Below are positions 8,740 to 17,194 of a stretch of DNA of 64,000 nt, piece by piece; positions within the stretch are counted from its first letter, which is position 1, and each line of letters begins with the position of its first letter. Made by a program: the position numbers and the translations under genes. The stretch comes from Algihabitans albus (GTDB lineage: Bacteria > Pseudomonadota > Alphaproteobacteria > Kiloniellales > DSM-21159), in the NCBI RefSeq assembly GCF_003572205.1, contig NZ_QXNY01000005.1, positions 372,001 to 436,000 on the forward strand. Reading direction: 5' to 3'. The notes beneath the pieces were generated by a model, which saw nothing but the letters and a program-made list of their open reading frames with translations, was not told where the DNA came from and did no database searches.

Positions 8740-10128
8740 ATGATGGATGCAACCGTACTGACGACAGCCCCGGAAGCGACCTTGCCTAAATTGAAGCTCT
8801 ACTCCTCCGAGGACGCGGAGGCTTTCGTGGCAGACGTGCGGAAGGCCGGCTTCGACTACCTGCGCTTCGAACTGCCGGACATGGCGGGCTTGTCGCGTGG
8901 GAAGACGATTCCGATCGACCATGTCGCGCACTACATGACGACCGGTCTGAATCTCTATGGCGGCACCGTGGCCCTGGATAGCTATTCCATCCCGGTGCGC
9001 GGCTCCGGCTACAATGAAGAGATGAACTATATCGACTGCGTGATGGTCGCGGATACGGAGACCCTGTCTCCGGTACCTTGGCTCGAGAAGACCGGTCGCG
9101 TCATCTGCGACACCATGTGGTACGACGGTAAACCCCAGATGGCGACGCCGCGGCTGCTGATGAAGAAGATGCTCGAGCTCGCGGCAGCCCAGGGTTACAC
9201 CGTGAAGATGGGCCACGAGTACGAGTTTTACGCGGTGGACCTGGAGACACGGAAGCCGATTTTCGGGGGGCAGCCGATTTTCGTGACCGCACGGACCCAC
9301 GGTCATCCGGCGATCGACGACCTGATTCGTACGCTCCAAACTCAGGGTATCGACATCATCACCTACAACGTGGAGCACGGACCGGGCCAGGTGGAGATCA
9401 ACTACTCGGCGCTGGACGGGGTCGCCGCGGCCGACCGGGCCTTCGTGTTCAAAGGCACCGTCAAGGAGTATTTGGCGCGCCATGGTCTGCTCGGCACCTT
9501 CATGACCAAGCCCTACAAGGGTCTGTCGGGTAGCTGCTCGCATTTTCACATCTCGTTGCTCCACAGCGAGACGGGCAAGAATGCCTTTCTCGATCCGGCG
9601 GCTGAGCACGGTTTGTCGTCGCTCATGCGCAGTTTCATTCAGGGCATTCTCGATCACGCGCGGGCTTCCATGGCGATCTGGAATCCGACGCCGAACTGCT
9701 ATCGCCGCATTCGCCCACGCACCTATGCCCCCTCGAACATCTCCTGGGGCGTGCAGGACCGCTCGGCGAGCGTACGGGTCAAGGCCAGCTACGACGAAGC
9801 GACCCATCTCGAGGTGCGTGTTCCCTCGGCGATGTCGAACCCTTATCTGGTGGCGGCGTCGGTGATCGCGTCCGGCCTGCTGGGCGTGCGGCAGGGCCGC
9901 GAACTCGACCCGCCGGCGGCAGGACCGCAAGAAGACGACGAGCGCTTCGAAAAGCTGCCGACCGCAATCGAGGACGCGCTGGAAGCCTTCGAGGCCGATG
10001 TCGCCTTGCGTGATCTGCTCGGCGAGGAATTCGTTAAGGTCTACACGGCCATGAAATGGCAGGAGGCGGGCCGGCTACGCGACGAGATTCCGCAGGCTGA
10101 ACTCGATGAGTACTTCGAGCTCTATTGA
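8740..10128 (+). CDS. Glutamine synthetase family protein (gamma-glutamyl-amide ligase-like)
   Basis: 462 aa with both glutamine synthetase domains. Visible elements are the metal-binding EYEFY segment, VEHGPGQVEINY, the ATP-loop equivalent GSCSHFHISL and the substrate/arginine loop NPTPNCYRRIRPRTYAP...DRSASVRV, so the active site looks intact. Length and the divergent GSCSHFH (housekeeping GlnA has GSGMHVH) favour a GS-like enzyme that glutamylates an amine, such as PuuA or gamma-glutamylmethylamide synthetase, rather than GlnA; this is an inference. A second ATG lies at 8743. It overlaps the amidase start at its 3' end. Confidence 0.82.
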   Translation: MMDATVLTTAPEATLPKLKLYSSEDAEAFVADVRKAGFDYLRFELPDMAGLSRGKTIPIDHVAHYMTTGLNLYGGTVALDSYSIPVRGSGYNEEMNYIDCVMVADTETLSPVPWLEKTGRVICDTMWYDGKPQMATPRLLMKKMLELAAAQGYTVKMGHEYEFYAVDLETRKPIFGGQPIFVTARTHGHPAIDDLIRTLQTQGIDIITYNVEHGPGQVEINYSALDGVAAADRAFVFKGTVKEYLARHGLLGTFMTKPYKGLSGSCSHFHISLLHSETGKNAFLDPAAEHGLSSLMRSFIQGILDHARASMAIWNPTPNCYRRIRPRTYAPSNISWGVQDRSASVRVKASYDEATHLEVRVPSAMSNPYLVAASVIASGLLGVRQGRELDPPAAGPQEDDERFEKLPTAIEDALEAFEADVALRDLLGEEFVKVYTAMKWQEAGRLRDEIPQAELDEYFELY

Positions 10129-11567
10129 GACTCGTGAGCGCGAAACCGACAGTCATCGAAGCGAATTCGCCTGCAGATCTCGGCGTTGCGGAACTGGCGA
10201 ACCTTTTTCGCCGTGGCGCTCTCTCGCCTGTGGAGGCGGCCGAGGCGGCGCTGCAGCGGATCGACAGCTTCGACACGTCGGTCAATGCCTTCGTCTACCG
10301 CGACCGTGCCACGACGCTGGCCATGGCCCGAGCCTCCTGCGAGCGGTTTCGTTCCGGATGTCCGCTGGGCTTGCTCGACGGCATTCCGACTTCGATCAAG
10401 GACCTCGCGCCGGTCGCAGGCTGGCCGGTGCGGCGCGGATCCCTTGCTCTCGACCCCACGATTCCGGCCCCCGAGGATTCGCCGCCGGTTGCGCGACTGC
10501 GTGAGGCTGGCGCCGTGTTCGTCGGTAAGACGGCGACCCCGGAATCGGGATCGCGGATCGTTACCCGCAGCGCCGTTCATGGAGTGACGTGCAATCCCTA
10601 TGTACTCGACAGGACCCCTGGGGGGTCCAGCGGCGGCGCGGCGGCGGCCCTCGCCTTGGGTATGGGAACCTTGGCTTTGGGCACCGACGGTGCCGGTTCG
10701 ATCCGAATTCCGGCTGCCTTCTGCAACCTGGTCGGCCTGAAGCCGGGCTTTGGTCGCGTGCCGTCCTTTCCACCGTCCTTCTTCATGCCACACTCCGTGA
10801 CCGGACCGATGGCCCGCCGCGTGGCGGACGTCGCGGCGATGTTGGAGGTTATGGCGCGGCCCGAACCGCGCGATCCCTATGCCTGGCCTTTGCCCTTCGA
10901 TCCGGCGGCGCGCGCTGCCGAAGGTCCGGTGGGCTTGCGGGTCGCGGTCTCGCCGACACTGGGCGGTTTGGGGCAACCGGATCGGGAGACTGAAGCTGCG
11001 ATCTGGACGGTGGCCGAGGTCCTGGGCGACTCCGGTGCCCTGGTCGAGGAAGCCGATCCCGAGTGGCCCGCCGACCCTTATGAGACCTTCATGGTGTTCT
11101 GGGAAGCGACCTATGCCGGCTTCCTCGATAGCTACGCGCCGGAGCAGGCGGAGCGGATGGACCCGCTGTTGAGGGAGATCGCTGCGCGCGGCCGTTCGAT
11201 CGACATCCTGAGCTACCATCGCGCTCTTGCCGGGCGATTGGCCATCGCTGCCGCGGCACAGGCCTTTTTCAACCGCTACCACGCCGTTCTGACTCCGGTG
11301 ATGCCGGGACCTGCCTTCGACCTGCAGGCGGAGGCCCCACCGGGGGAAGCTCCGGACGACTGGCGCTGGTGCCCCTTCACTTACCTCTTCAACATGACCG
11401 GCCAGCCGGCCATCTCCGTTCCCGCGGACTTCACGTCCGACGGCCTGCCGATCGGCGTGCAGTTGGCCGGTGGGGCGGGGCAGGAGGAGACGCTGCTGGC
11501 TCTGGCGACAGCGGTCGAGACAAGACGGAACCTGACCCACCGCTTGCCCCCTTGCCTGGGAGCGTGA
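10125..11567 (+). CDS. Amidase (amidase signature family)
   Basis: 480 aa from a TTG start overlapping the previous stop; a GTG at 10134 is an alternative. The Ser-cisSer-Lys triad of the amidase signature family is visible: Lys92 in IPTSIKDLA, cis-Ser in TPGGSSGGAAAA (about 168-169) and the nucleophile in GTDGAGSIRIPA (Ser192). The family hydrolyses a wide range of amides to acid and ammonia. The gene is packed between the GS-like ligase and the ferredoxin (2 bp to the next ATG), so the operon probably handles an amide or releases ammonia. Substrate unknown. Confidence 0.85.
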   Translation: MRLVSAKPTVIEANSPADLGVAELANLFRRGALSPVEAAEAALQRIDSFDTSVNAFVYRDRATTLAMARASCERFRSGCPLGLLDGIPTSIKDLAPVAGWPVRRGSLALDPTIPAPEDSPPVARLREAGAVFVGKTATPESGSRIVTRSAVHGVTCNPYVLDRTPGGSSGGAAAALALGMGTLALGTDGAGSIRIPAAFCNLVGLKPGFGRVPSFPPSFFMPHSVTGPMARRVADVAAMLEVMARPEPRDPYAWPLPFDPAARAAEGPVGLRVAVSPTLGGLGQPDRETEAAIWTVAEVLGDSGALVEEADPEWPADPYETFMVFWEATYAGFLDSYAPEQAERMDPLLREIAARGRSIDILSYHRALAGRLAIAAAAQAFFNRYHAVLTPVMPGPAFDLQAEAPPGEAPDDWRWCPFTYLFNMTGQPAISVPADFTSDGLPIGVQLAGGAGQEETLLALATAVETRRNLTHRLPPCLGA

Positions 11568-11569
11568 CC

Positions 11570-11878
11570 ATGCGGATCACGGTGATCGATGCGCAGGGGA
11601 AGCGTCGCACTGTCGAGGCGCAGGCCGGTCTTTCCGTCATGGAAGCGCTGCGTGAGGCGGGGCTGATCGAGGGCGAGTGCAACGGGTCCCTGGCCTGCGC
11701 GACCTGCCACGTTTGGCTCAATGCCGACTGGTTCGTACGCCTCGCGCCACCGTCAGATGGCGAGGAGGACATGCTCGATGTCGCCTTCAATCTATCGGAG
11801 ACGTCGCGACTCTGTTGTCAGATCTTCCTGTCGCAGGACACCGATGGGATCGTCGTGACACTGCCCGACGCTCACTGA
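11570..11878 (+). CDS. [2Fe-2S] ferredoxin, adrenodoxin/isoprenoid-synthesis type
   Basis: 102 aa. Start ATG at 11570 is 2 bp after the amidase stop; an upstream in-frame extension lies inside the amidase and is not real. Cysteines C37-x5-C43-x2-C46 and C82/C83 match the vertebrate/adrenodoxin-type [2Fe-2S] motif (ECNGSLACATC...RLCCQI). Such ferredoxins carry single electrons from an NAD(P)H reductase to an oxygenase or other redox enzyme. In this operon the reductase at 6959 is the obvious donor. No P450 or Rieske oxygenase lies nearby, so the acceptor is either the molybdoenzyme or encoded elsewhere. Confidence 0.85.
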   Translation: MRITVIDAQGKRRTVEAQAGLSVMEALREAGLIEGECNGSLACATCHVWLNADWFVRLAPPSDGEEDMLDVAFNLSETSRLCCQIFLSQDTDGIVVTLPDAH

Positions 11879-12261
11879 CAGGCGCGGACGAGAGATCGCC
11901 CGTCGGCCGGCTCACTGGTTTCGGCTGGTCCGTTAAAGCCACGCTCGCTGCGACGCTGCTCGGCTTCGAGAGAACACCTGGAGAGCTTATGCGTCGCAGA
12001 GAGGTTGCCGCCGTGATCGACCCGGCGCTTTCATCGCAACGGAAGATCAAAAGGCCCCCGACCTGTGCACTTTGGTCTGAAGACGGCTACAAGCGGTCTC
12101 GCTCGGATCACCGATACCACCAAGACACGCAGACGCCTGACATCCATAGATTATCCGTTGCCTGGATGATGAACTGGATTGAGTGCATAACCAGGCCAGA
12201 TGGATAGAGCACAGTCGTGCAGATCCAGGTGTAAAAAAAGGCAAAGCAGATCCAGCGCCGT
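11879..12261. other. Intergenic region after the first operon
   Basis: No convincing gene: the open frames here have no family resemblance and no ribosome binding site. No strong rho-independent hairpin follows the ferredoxin stop directly. The stretch leads into the first tRNA-like repeat. Confidence 0.5.
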
Positions 12262-12390
12262 CCACCTTAGTAGGCGTATAATCTGAAAGCCGCAGGTTCG
12301 AATCCCGCCCCCGCGACAGAAATGCTCGAACAAGCGGCCCGTCAAGGGCTGCTTGTTTCGTTGCACGACCCCGGCGCGCTCAGTCGGCAC
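12262..12390 (+). repeat. Repeat copy R1: tRNA-fMet-like 3' half plus terminator-like hairpin
   Basis: From about 12271 the sequence aligns without gaps for more than 40 bases to the anticodon arm, T arm and acceptor 3' strand of alphaproteobacterial tRNA-fMet (GTATAATCTGAAAG, then GGTTCGAATCCCG and CCCCCGCGACA), but the CCA is imperfect and no 5' half is present. About 20 bp on is a hairpin AAGCGGCCC...GGGCTGCTT. The block from GACAGAAATGCTCGAA to GCGCGCTCAGTCGG is nearly the same as copy R5 at 28.5 kb. It is not a functional tRNA. Confidence 0.65.
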
Positions 12391-12892
12391 CAACCGAAGT
12401 CCGTCATGGGCGACAGCAGCCTTACGAAAAAATGCTTCAACGAACGGCTGTTGACCGGCTACGGCTATGCCCGCAGGACCGTCACTGCCGGGACGGATGA
12501 GAGAAACTGCGGCTTGACGTGTCTTCGCGGGGTCGCCTTTATAGAAGCACTAAGATGAGTAGGGGAGAAGTGCCCATCGGATTGACGCCGGCAAAGGAAG
12601 GCCGGCGCGGGATGGGTCAGGGTGTCGAACACAGGTAGCCGCTTCTGCGTTGGCGATAACGATCGAGGTGGGCGCGATACCGTCATCCCCACGTCCGCGA
12701 GCAAAGACCGCTTTGAGACGGTTGTAGTGATCTCGAAGCGATCCAACTCGGCCACTGCGGTAGGAACCACGAACTACTGATGTGCGGACGAAAGCGGACA
12801 TTTGCTACGAACGACCTCATGCCCGCCGATTGAACTTCCAACGTTCTTAGCGGCTTGCGATCAGTCAGAGAATCTTGGAGAAAATCGAACCG

Positions 12893-13369
12893 ATGCCAGG
12901 AAACGTGATCATTCGTGAGTTTCGGGAGAAAGATGCGGCGGCAGTTGCTCAAGTCTACTTCGATGCGGTCCACGAAGGTACGAGTGACTTCTACAGTGCC
13001 GAACAGCGGCAGGCATGGGGTGGAGAAGAACCCGATCCGTCATTCTGGCTTGAGCGCTTGCGTCCGATGATCGCTCTGATAGCCGAGTTGGACGGAGAAC
13101 CGGTAGGATTCATGACAATCGACGCCACTGGATTGATTGATCTGGCATTTGTATCACCTTCCGTTGTCGGGTCGGGGGTAGGGTGGCGCCTCTATACGTC
13201 GGTCGAGAATAAGGCGCGTGAACTGGGAGCAAAGCGCTTGCACACAGAAGCCAGCCTAAAGGCGAGGCCTTTCTTCCTGCGGCAGGGTTGGATTGTTGAC
13301 CTTGAACAAGAAGTGGAAATAGCGGGCGTGGGGCTTACGAATTTCCGCATGGAAAAAAAACTGAACTAG
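12893..13369 (+). CDS. GNAT family N-acetyltransferase
   Basis: 158 aa from the ATG at 12893; an in-frame TTG 18 bp upstream is possible. The N-terminus IIREFREKDAAAVAQVYFDAV, the LDGEPVGFMTI strand, the LAFVSPSVVGSGVGWRLYTSVE acetyl-CoA loop and the C-terminal FFLRQGW are typical of GNAT enzymes close to E. coli YafP. The pantetheine loop reads GSGVGW where the consensus is Q/RxxGxG/A. Substrate unknown. The gene stands alone between repeat copies, with longer spacers and lower GC than the operons on either side, which fits a recently acquired gene. Confidence 0.82.
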   Translation: MPGNVIIREFREKDAAAVAQVYFDAVHEGTSDFYSAEQRQAWGGEEPDPSFWLERLRPMIALIAELDGEPVGFMTIDATGLIDLAFVSPSVVGSGVGWRLYTSVENKARELGAKRLHTEASLKARPFFLRQGWIVDLEQEVEIAGVGLTNFRMEKKLN

Positions 13370-13579
13370 GCGAGCGGTTTCATTAAGTTGCTGTATTCTG
13401 GAAGATCGACCTATTTGGATGACTGTCTCAAATGGGTTCGAAGTGGTCGTCCAAATAGACAACCCGACCGGCCGTTCGGGGCCGGACTCGGTCTTTAAAG
13501 ACTCTTGTAGAGCTTTCGTGATTGGCATCAAGCGGCAAGCAATTGCCGGAAATTCCGTGAATTCAGAAAGAGAAAATAG

Positions 13580-13672
13580 GGGAGTGCGCCCCCCCCGCGA
13601 CCAACTCGAACCAAGATAATCCAACCCGATCAAAGACAAACCGAGGCGGTCCGACCGGCCGCCCTTTTGGCA
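13580..13672 (+). repeat. Repeat copy R2: acceptor-like CCCCGCGACCA plus hairpin
   Basis: Contains GCGCCCCCCCCGCGACCA, like the 3' end of tRNA-fMet with extra C residues. About 50 bp on is GGCGG...CCGCCCTTTTGG, a terminator-like hairpin with a short T run. Order and orientation are as in the other copies, but it is more degenerate. Confidence 0.45.
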
Positions 13673-13693
13673 GAACCAAAGATCAATGACTTG

Positions 13694-13723
13694 GATCGTA
13701 GGTTCAAATCACCCCGCAACCAG
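13694..13723 (+). repeat. Repeat copy R3: tRNA-fMet T-arm/acceptor fragment
   Basis: TCGTAGGTTCAAATC followed by ACCCCGCAACCA matches the T arm and acceptor end of tRNA-fMet (TCGTCGGTTCAAATCCGGCCCCCGCAACCA in many alphaproteobacteria) apart from a few bases. It is only about 30 bp and stands without a tRNA body. Confidence 0.45.
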
Positions 13724-13957
13724 ATTGAGCCAGAAATCGCGCGATCTGGGGCAAATGTTCCTCTTTCAGGGCCTTGGCTTCTGTTTTTGGGCCAGTTGGA
13801 TAGGCTTGGTGAGGAGCCGAGAACGTCCGATAGAGTCCCGACTCTGTCACTTGTACTCTTTGGATCAGAATTCCGCAGTGTGAGACGAAGCTGCTACCTG
13901 GGACGGTCGTCCCAATGTCTGCTTAACCTAGGAACCAAGCTCAAAGGGAGTTTGTCG

Positions 13958-14410
13958 ATGAGTGCTCCCCATCTCCCGCTCGAAGGCTCATGCCTTTGCG
14001 GATCGGTACGCGTCCGCGTGACCGCACCTCCACTTCTGACGCTCGCGTGCCACTGCCGCGATTGTCAGAAGCTTTGCGCGAGTGCTTACTCTTTGACCGC
14101 TATGTTCCCGGCCGACGCCTTCTCTGTAACCGGTGAACTGGTGGTCGGGGGTCTAAGGACGGAACGGCGAGAGCACAACTTTTGCGCCAAGTGCTTGAAT
14201 TTCATCTTTACCCGTATCCAAGGCGCGGACACCCGGGTGAATCTCCGCGCTTCTGTGCTCGATGACCTAACCTGGTTTGTTCCCTTCGTCGAATTGATGA
14301 CGGAGGAAAAGCTCTCGTGGTCGAACGTTCCAGCCGAGCACAGCTTCGCCCGGTTCCCGGAAACAATCGAGGAGCTAGAGGTGCTGATGTTAGACTACTC
14401 TAAGCGATGA
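13958..14410 (+). CDS. GFA (glutathione-dependent formaldehyde-activating enzyme) family protein
   Basis: 150 aa. The ATG at 13958 is preceded by AAAGGGAG with 7 bp spacing. The zinc-binding cysteines of the GFA/CENP-V fold are present: C12 and C14 (CLCGSV), C31, C33 and C36 (CHCRDC), and C76 and C79 (FCAKC). The usual FCxxCGS becomes FCAKCLN. Many family members are of unknown function and only some bind glutathione adducts. No related gene is adjacent; together with the GNAT gene it is one of two isolated small genes between tRNA-like repeats. Confidence 0.82.
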   Translation: MSAPHLPLEGSCLCGSVRVRVTAPPLLTLACHCRDCQKLCASAYSLTAMFPADAFSVTGELVVGGLRTERREHNFCAKCLNFIFTRIQGADTRVNLRASVLDDLTWFVPFVELMTEEKLSWSNVPAEHSFARFPETIEELEVLMLDYSKR

Positions 14411-14929
14411 CACCTTTCTGAGAAATATGGGGCGAGGCGGCGGGGTGAGACAGCGTTATACCTTACAGAGCTGCCGTTTATCGTGGCCGCAGCATCGTGC
14501 AAATTGGGCTGCTTCCCGTCGTTCTCTGCACGTTGCACGAAGGTCTGCTTCGCTGATAAGCCTTAACTGCGCCGCCACAGAAAGCTAACCAGGTGGCTGG
14601 AAGGATCAGAGGGCTGGCCAGGAGAGTCGAACTAGGTGGCACCCTAGAGAAATCAGCTCGTCCGCACTTGGATGAAGTTGGATTATCACGCCGCAGACTG
14701 GAGAAGATGCTGCCAACCACGTCGGTTGCGGGCCCCCGCAACCAACATGCGTGCGAATTGGCCAAAGAAGCAGAGCAGCTGAGCGGCCGGTCGATCTGAC
14801 CTGCTCCTCAAACTGTCCTTGTCTATAAGTTGGCGCTGTTTCAGCTGCTTTATCGAGGAACAGGCTGACCCACAGACGAGGAGCTTCTCGCTGTCTCCCG
14901 GTAGGCTGATGGGCAGGGCGCGGAGAAGT
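14411..14929. other. Intergenic region between convergent GFA and cytochrome genes, with repeat R4
   Basis: 519 bp without a supported gene. It contains repeat copy R4 (14660-14800). No other structure was recognised. Confidence 0.5.
14660..14800 (+). repeat. Repeat copy R4 with perfect palindrome GGTTGCGGG-CC-CCCGCAACC
   Basis: The 20-base palindrome at 14724-14743 has a 9-bp perfect stem and ends in the tRNA-like CGCAACCA. The flank upstream (GCCGCAGACTGGAGAAGA..CTGC) aligns with R6 at 60.4 kb (GCCGCAGATTGGAAAAGACCTTGC). A decayed version of the family's terminator (AGCGGCCGGTCGA...) follows at about 14780. Confidence 0.6.
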
Positions 14930-17194
14930 TCACTCCAGTGCGTGCAGCTCCTGGATGCGGCGTGCAACCTCTAGAGCCTCCCGGGTTCGGCCTGAACGCT
15001 GCAGGAAGGCCGCCAGGGCTTCGAGGCTGGCCCGGTCGGCCGGGTGGCGGGTTAGCAACTCTTGCAGGACGTCGATGGCTTCGTCGGGCCGCCCGACAGA
15101 CCAGAGCGCGACCGCATGGACGTAGCCGAAGCGAGCGACTTGCGGCGCTGCTGTCGCAGCTCGACCCAAGCGCGGTACCGCCTCTGCATGGCGCTGTTGG
15201 CGAATCAGAGATAGTCCGAGGACATGCTGCAACTCGGCGTTGTCCGGCAGACGCTCCAGGCCTTCGCCAAGCAGCGCTTCGGCCTCGCTTTCCTCGCGCC
15301 AGCGGGACTGCAGATCCGCCAAGGCGAGGTAGGCAGGTATCCAGGTTGGGTCGAGTGCCAGGGCGCGTCGGAAGCTGGCAGCCGCCAGCGTCTGGTTGCC
15401 CTCGGTAAGGTGGAGGTTGCCCAAGGCGACCTGCATATCGGCGCGTTCTGCGGAGGTTTCGAGACTGTCGCGGTAGTCGTGCAACGCGAATGTCAAAGCG
15501 AAGCGTTGCTCGAGAGACAGGTCTCGCTCGTCTGCGCGTGAAAGCTGCGCCGCGGCCGCCAGGCGCACGGCGGCTACGGGATCCTGCAAACGCTCGGCCA
15601 GCAGCCTGCTCGAGGTCGCGAGCGGAAGCCTGGCGATCGCTTCCACGGCGGCAAGGCGAACAAGCGGATCCTCATCGTTCAAGCTTCCGGCAACGGCCTC
15701 TAGATCATCGTCTTTCAACCAGTCGTCGTAGGCCGGCAGCAAGGATAGCGCCGTGGCCCGAGCGATGGCCGGAACCTCGGGAGCGTCGAGGAGAGCGAGC
15801 AAATCGAGCCAGGCCCCTGGCTCACCCTGCCGCCCTGCGGCCAAGGCTGTTCCGAAGTGCGCGCGTCGCCAGGACTTGTCGCCGTCGCGCCAGGTGTCGA
15901 TTGCACTGGCAGCCCAGGCAGCGTCTTGATCACCGTGGCAGGCGGTACAGGCGTTGGGTGTTCCAATCGCTTCGCTGAGATCCGGACGCGGAACGCGGAA
16001 GGAGTGATCGCGCCGGTCGTCAATCACCATGTAGGTGCGGGCCGGCATGTGACAGGTCACGCAGGCCGCTGCTTCCGTCTCCGGCGCGTGCCGGTGATGC
16101 GAAACTGCATCGAAGTGCGAGGCTTCGTGACACTGGGTGCAGACGGCGTTTCCTTGGAACCTTATCTCGCCGCTGTGCGGTTCGTGACAGTCGCTGCAAA
16201 CCACGCCGGCCGTCGCCATCTTGCTCTGCCGGAACGAGCCCCAGACGAAGACTTCGTCCTGGATCTGACCGTCGGGATGGTAGAGGCCCTCGGCCAGCCG
16301 GCTCGGACGATAGAAATCCATGAAGGGGGCGCCGATCGCATAGCCGTCATTCAAGGGCGCGCGGCGGGCATGGCAAGGCGCGCAGGTCTCGACCTGGGTC
16401 CGGCGCGACGATCCTTCGCCCTCTTGTTGCAATAGTCGCGCGACCAAGGTCATGCTATCGCCCTGCTCCCAGCGGCCGCTCGCGGAAAGGTCAATCAGTG
16501 GCGATGGAGCGCCTGTACGGGCAGTCTCGACGTGCGTGCGGCCGGGGCCGTGACAGGCCTCGCAACCGACGCTGATTTCTTGCCAGGTTGTCTGGTAGCT
16601 CTCGGTCTCAGGCGACCAGTTCCGCCGTAGATTTGTGGAATGGCAGTCAGCGCACATCCAGTTCCAGGTCTGGTCGCGTCCCGACCAGTGGAGTGGATCA
16701 TCCGGCATAAGGTCACGCCCCGGATAGAGATCGAACCAGCGCTGGCCACCTTCCGTTGCCGGTCGGCTATCCCAGGCCAGTCCGAAGGCCTGCAACCGAC
16801 CGCCGGGCCGGGGGATGAGATACTGCTGTAAGGGCGCATAGCCGAAGGTATGCGTAACCTCGTAGACCTGCATCCCCTCGGCGACTTCGCCGATCTCGAC
16901 GAAGAAGCGTCCTTCCTCCCTGAAGAAGCGAACGGAACGGCCGTCCAGCTCCGCGGTAGCCTCGTCGAAGTTCCCGAGCACGCTGGTCTCGTTGGCTTGC
17001 GCCATGGCCCAACGATGGTGCGAACGCGACCAGGCCGCGTGCTCGGCGGTGTGGCAATCCTGGCAAGCTGCCGATCCTGCGAAACCCTCGTGCGACTGGG
17101 CGGATGGCGGACTCTCTGCGCCTGCCGGTGCGGCAACAGATAGTATGCAAAGAAGGGCCGCCCTCAGCGGCAGTCGGCTTGGCCAGGCCGTCAC
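14930..17194 (-). CDS. Octaheme c-type cytochrome with C-terminal HEAT/TPR repeats
   Basis: 754 aa with an N-terminal signal peptide (hydrophobic run to APAGAES). Eight CxxCH heme-binding motifs lie at about residues 44, 181, 211, 271, 333, 352, 378 and 416. Then come a HEAT-like stretch (about 450-560, DDWLKDDDLEAVAG, VRLAAVEAIARL) and TPR units (about 580-750, FRRALALDPTWIPAYLAL). Multiheme cytochromes with this build occur in the periplasm, where they move electrons to or from an oxidoreductase; the TPR part suggests a partner. GTG start overlapping the stop of the lipoprotein gene upstream (GTGA at 17191-17194) shows coupling. Confidence 0.85.
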   Translation of the reverse strand: MTAWPSRLPLRAALLCILSVAAPAGAESPPSAQSHEGFAGSAACQDCHTAEHAAWSRSHHRWAMAQANETSVLGNFDEATAELDGRSVRFFREEGRFFVEIGEVAEGMQVYEVTHTFGYAPLQQYLIPRPGGRLQAFGLAWDSRPATEGGQRWFDLYPGRDLMPDDPLHWSGRDQTWNWMCADCHSTNLRRNWSPETESYQTTWQEISVGCEACHGPGRTHVETARTGAPSPLIDLSASGRWEQGDSMTLVARLLQQEGEGSSRRTQVETCAPCHARRAPLNDGYAIGAPFMDFYRPSRLAEGLYHPDGQIQDEVFVWGSFRQSKMATAGVVCSDCHEPHSGEIRFQGNAVCTQCHEASHFDAVSHHRHAPETEAAACVTCHMPARTYMVIDDRRDHSFRVPRPDLSEAIGTPNACTACHGDQDAAWAASAIDTWRDGDKSWRRAHFGTALAAGRQGEPGAWLDLLALLDAPEVPAIARATALSLLPAYDDWLKDDDLEAVAGSLNDEDPLVRLAAVEAIARLPLATSSRLLAERLQDPVAAVRLAAAAQLSRADERDLSLEQRFALTFALHDYRDSLETSAERADMQVALGNLHLTEGNQTLAAASFRRALALDPTWIPAYLALADLQSRWREESEAEALLGEGLERLPDNAELQHVLGLSLIRQQRHAEAVPRLGRAATAAPQVARFGYVHAVALWSVGRPDEAIDVLQELLTRHPADRASLEALAAFLQRSGRTREALEVARRIQELHALE

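Larger units (their letters stand above)
13370..13957. other. Gene-poor spacer containing repeat copies R2 and R3
   Basis: 588 bp with no supported gene. Reading frames that run through it, including a 5' extension of the GFA gene, lack a start with a ribosome binding site. It holds two tRNA-like fragments described separately, and otherwise nothing recognisable. Confidence 0.5.

Noticed and set aside
12262-12390. A functional tRNA gene
   Set aside because: Only the anticodon/T-arm/acceptor 3' part matches tRNA-fMet; no D arm or 5' acceptor strand is present and the CCA end is altered.
12262-14800. Integron-like gene-cassette array (small GNAT and GFA genes between repeats)
   Set aside because: No integrase and no attC-like core (RYYYAAC...GTTRRRY) around the genes; the repeats resemble a tRNA end plus terminator instead.
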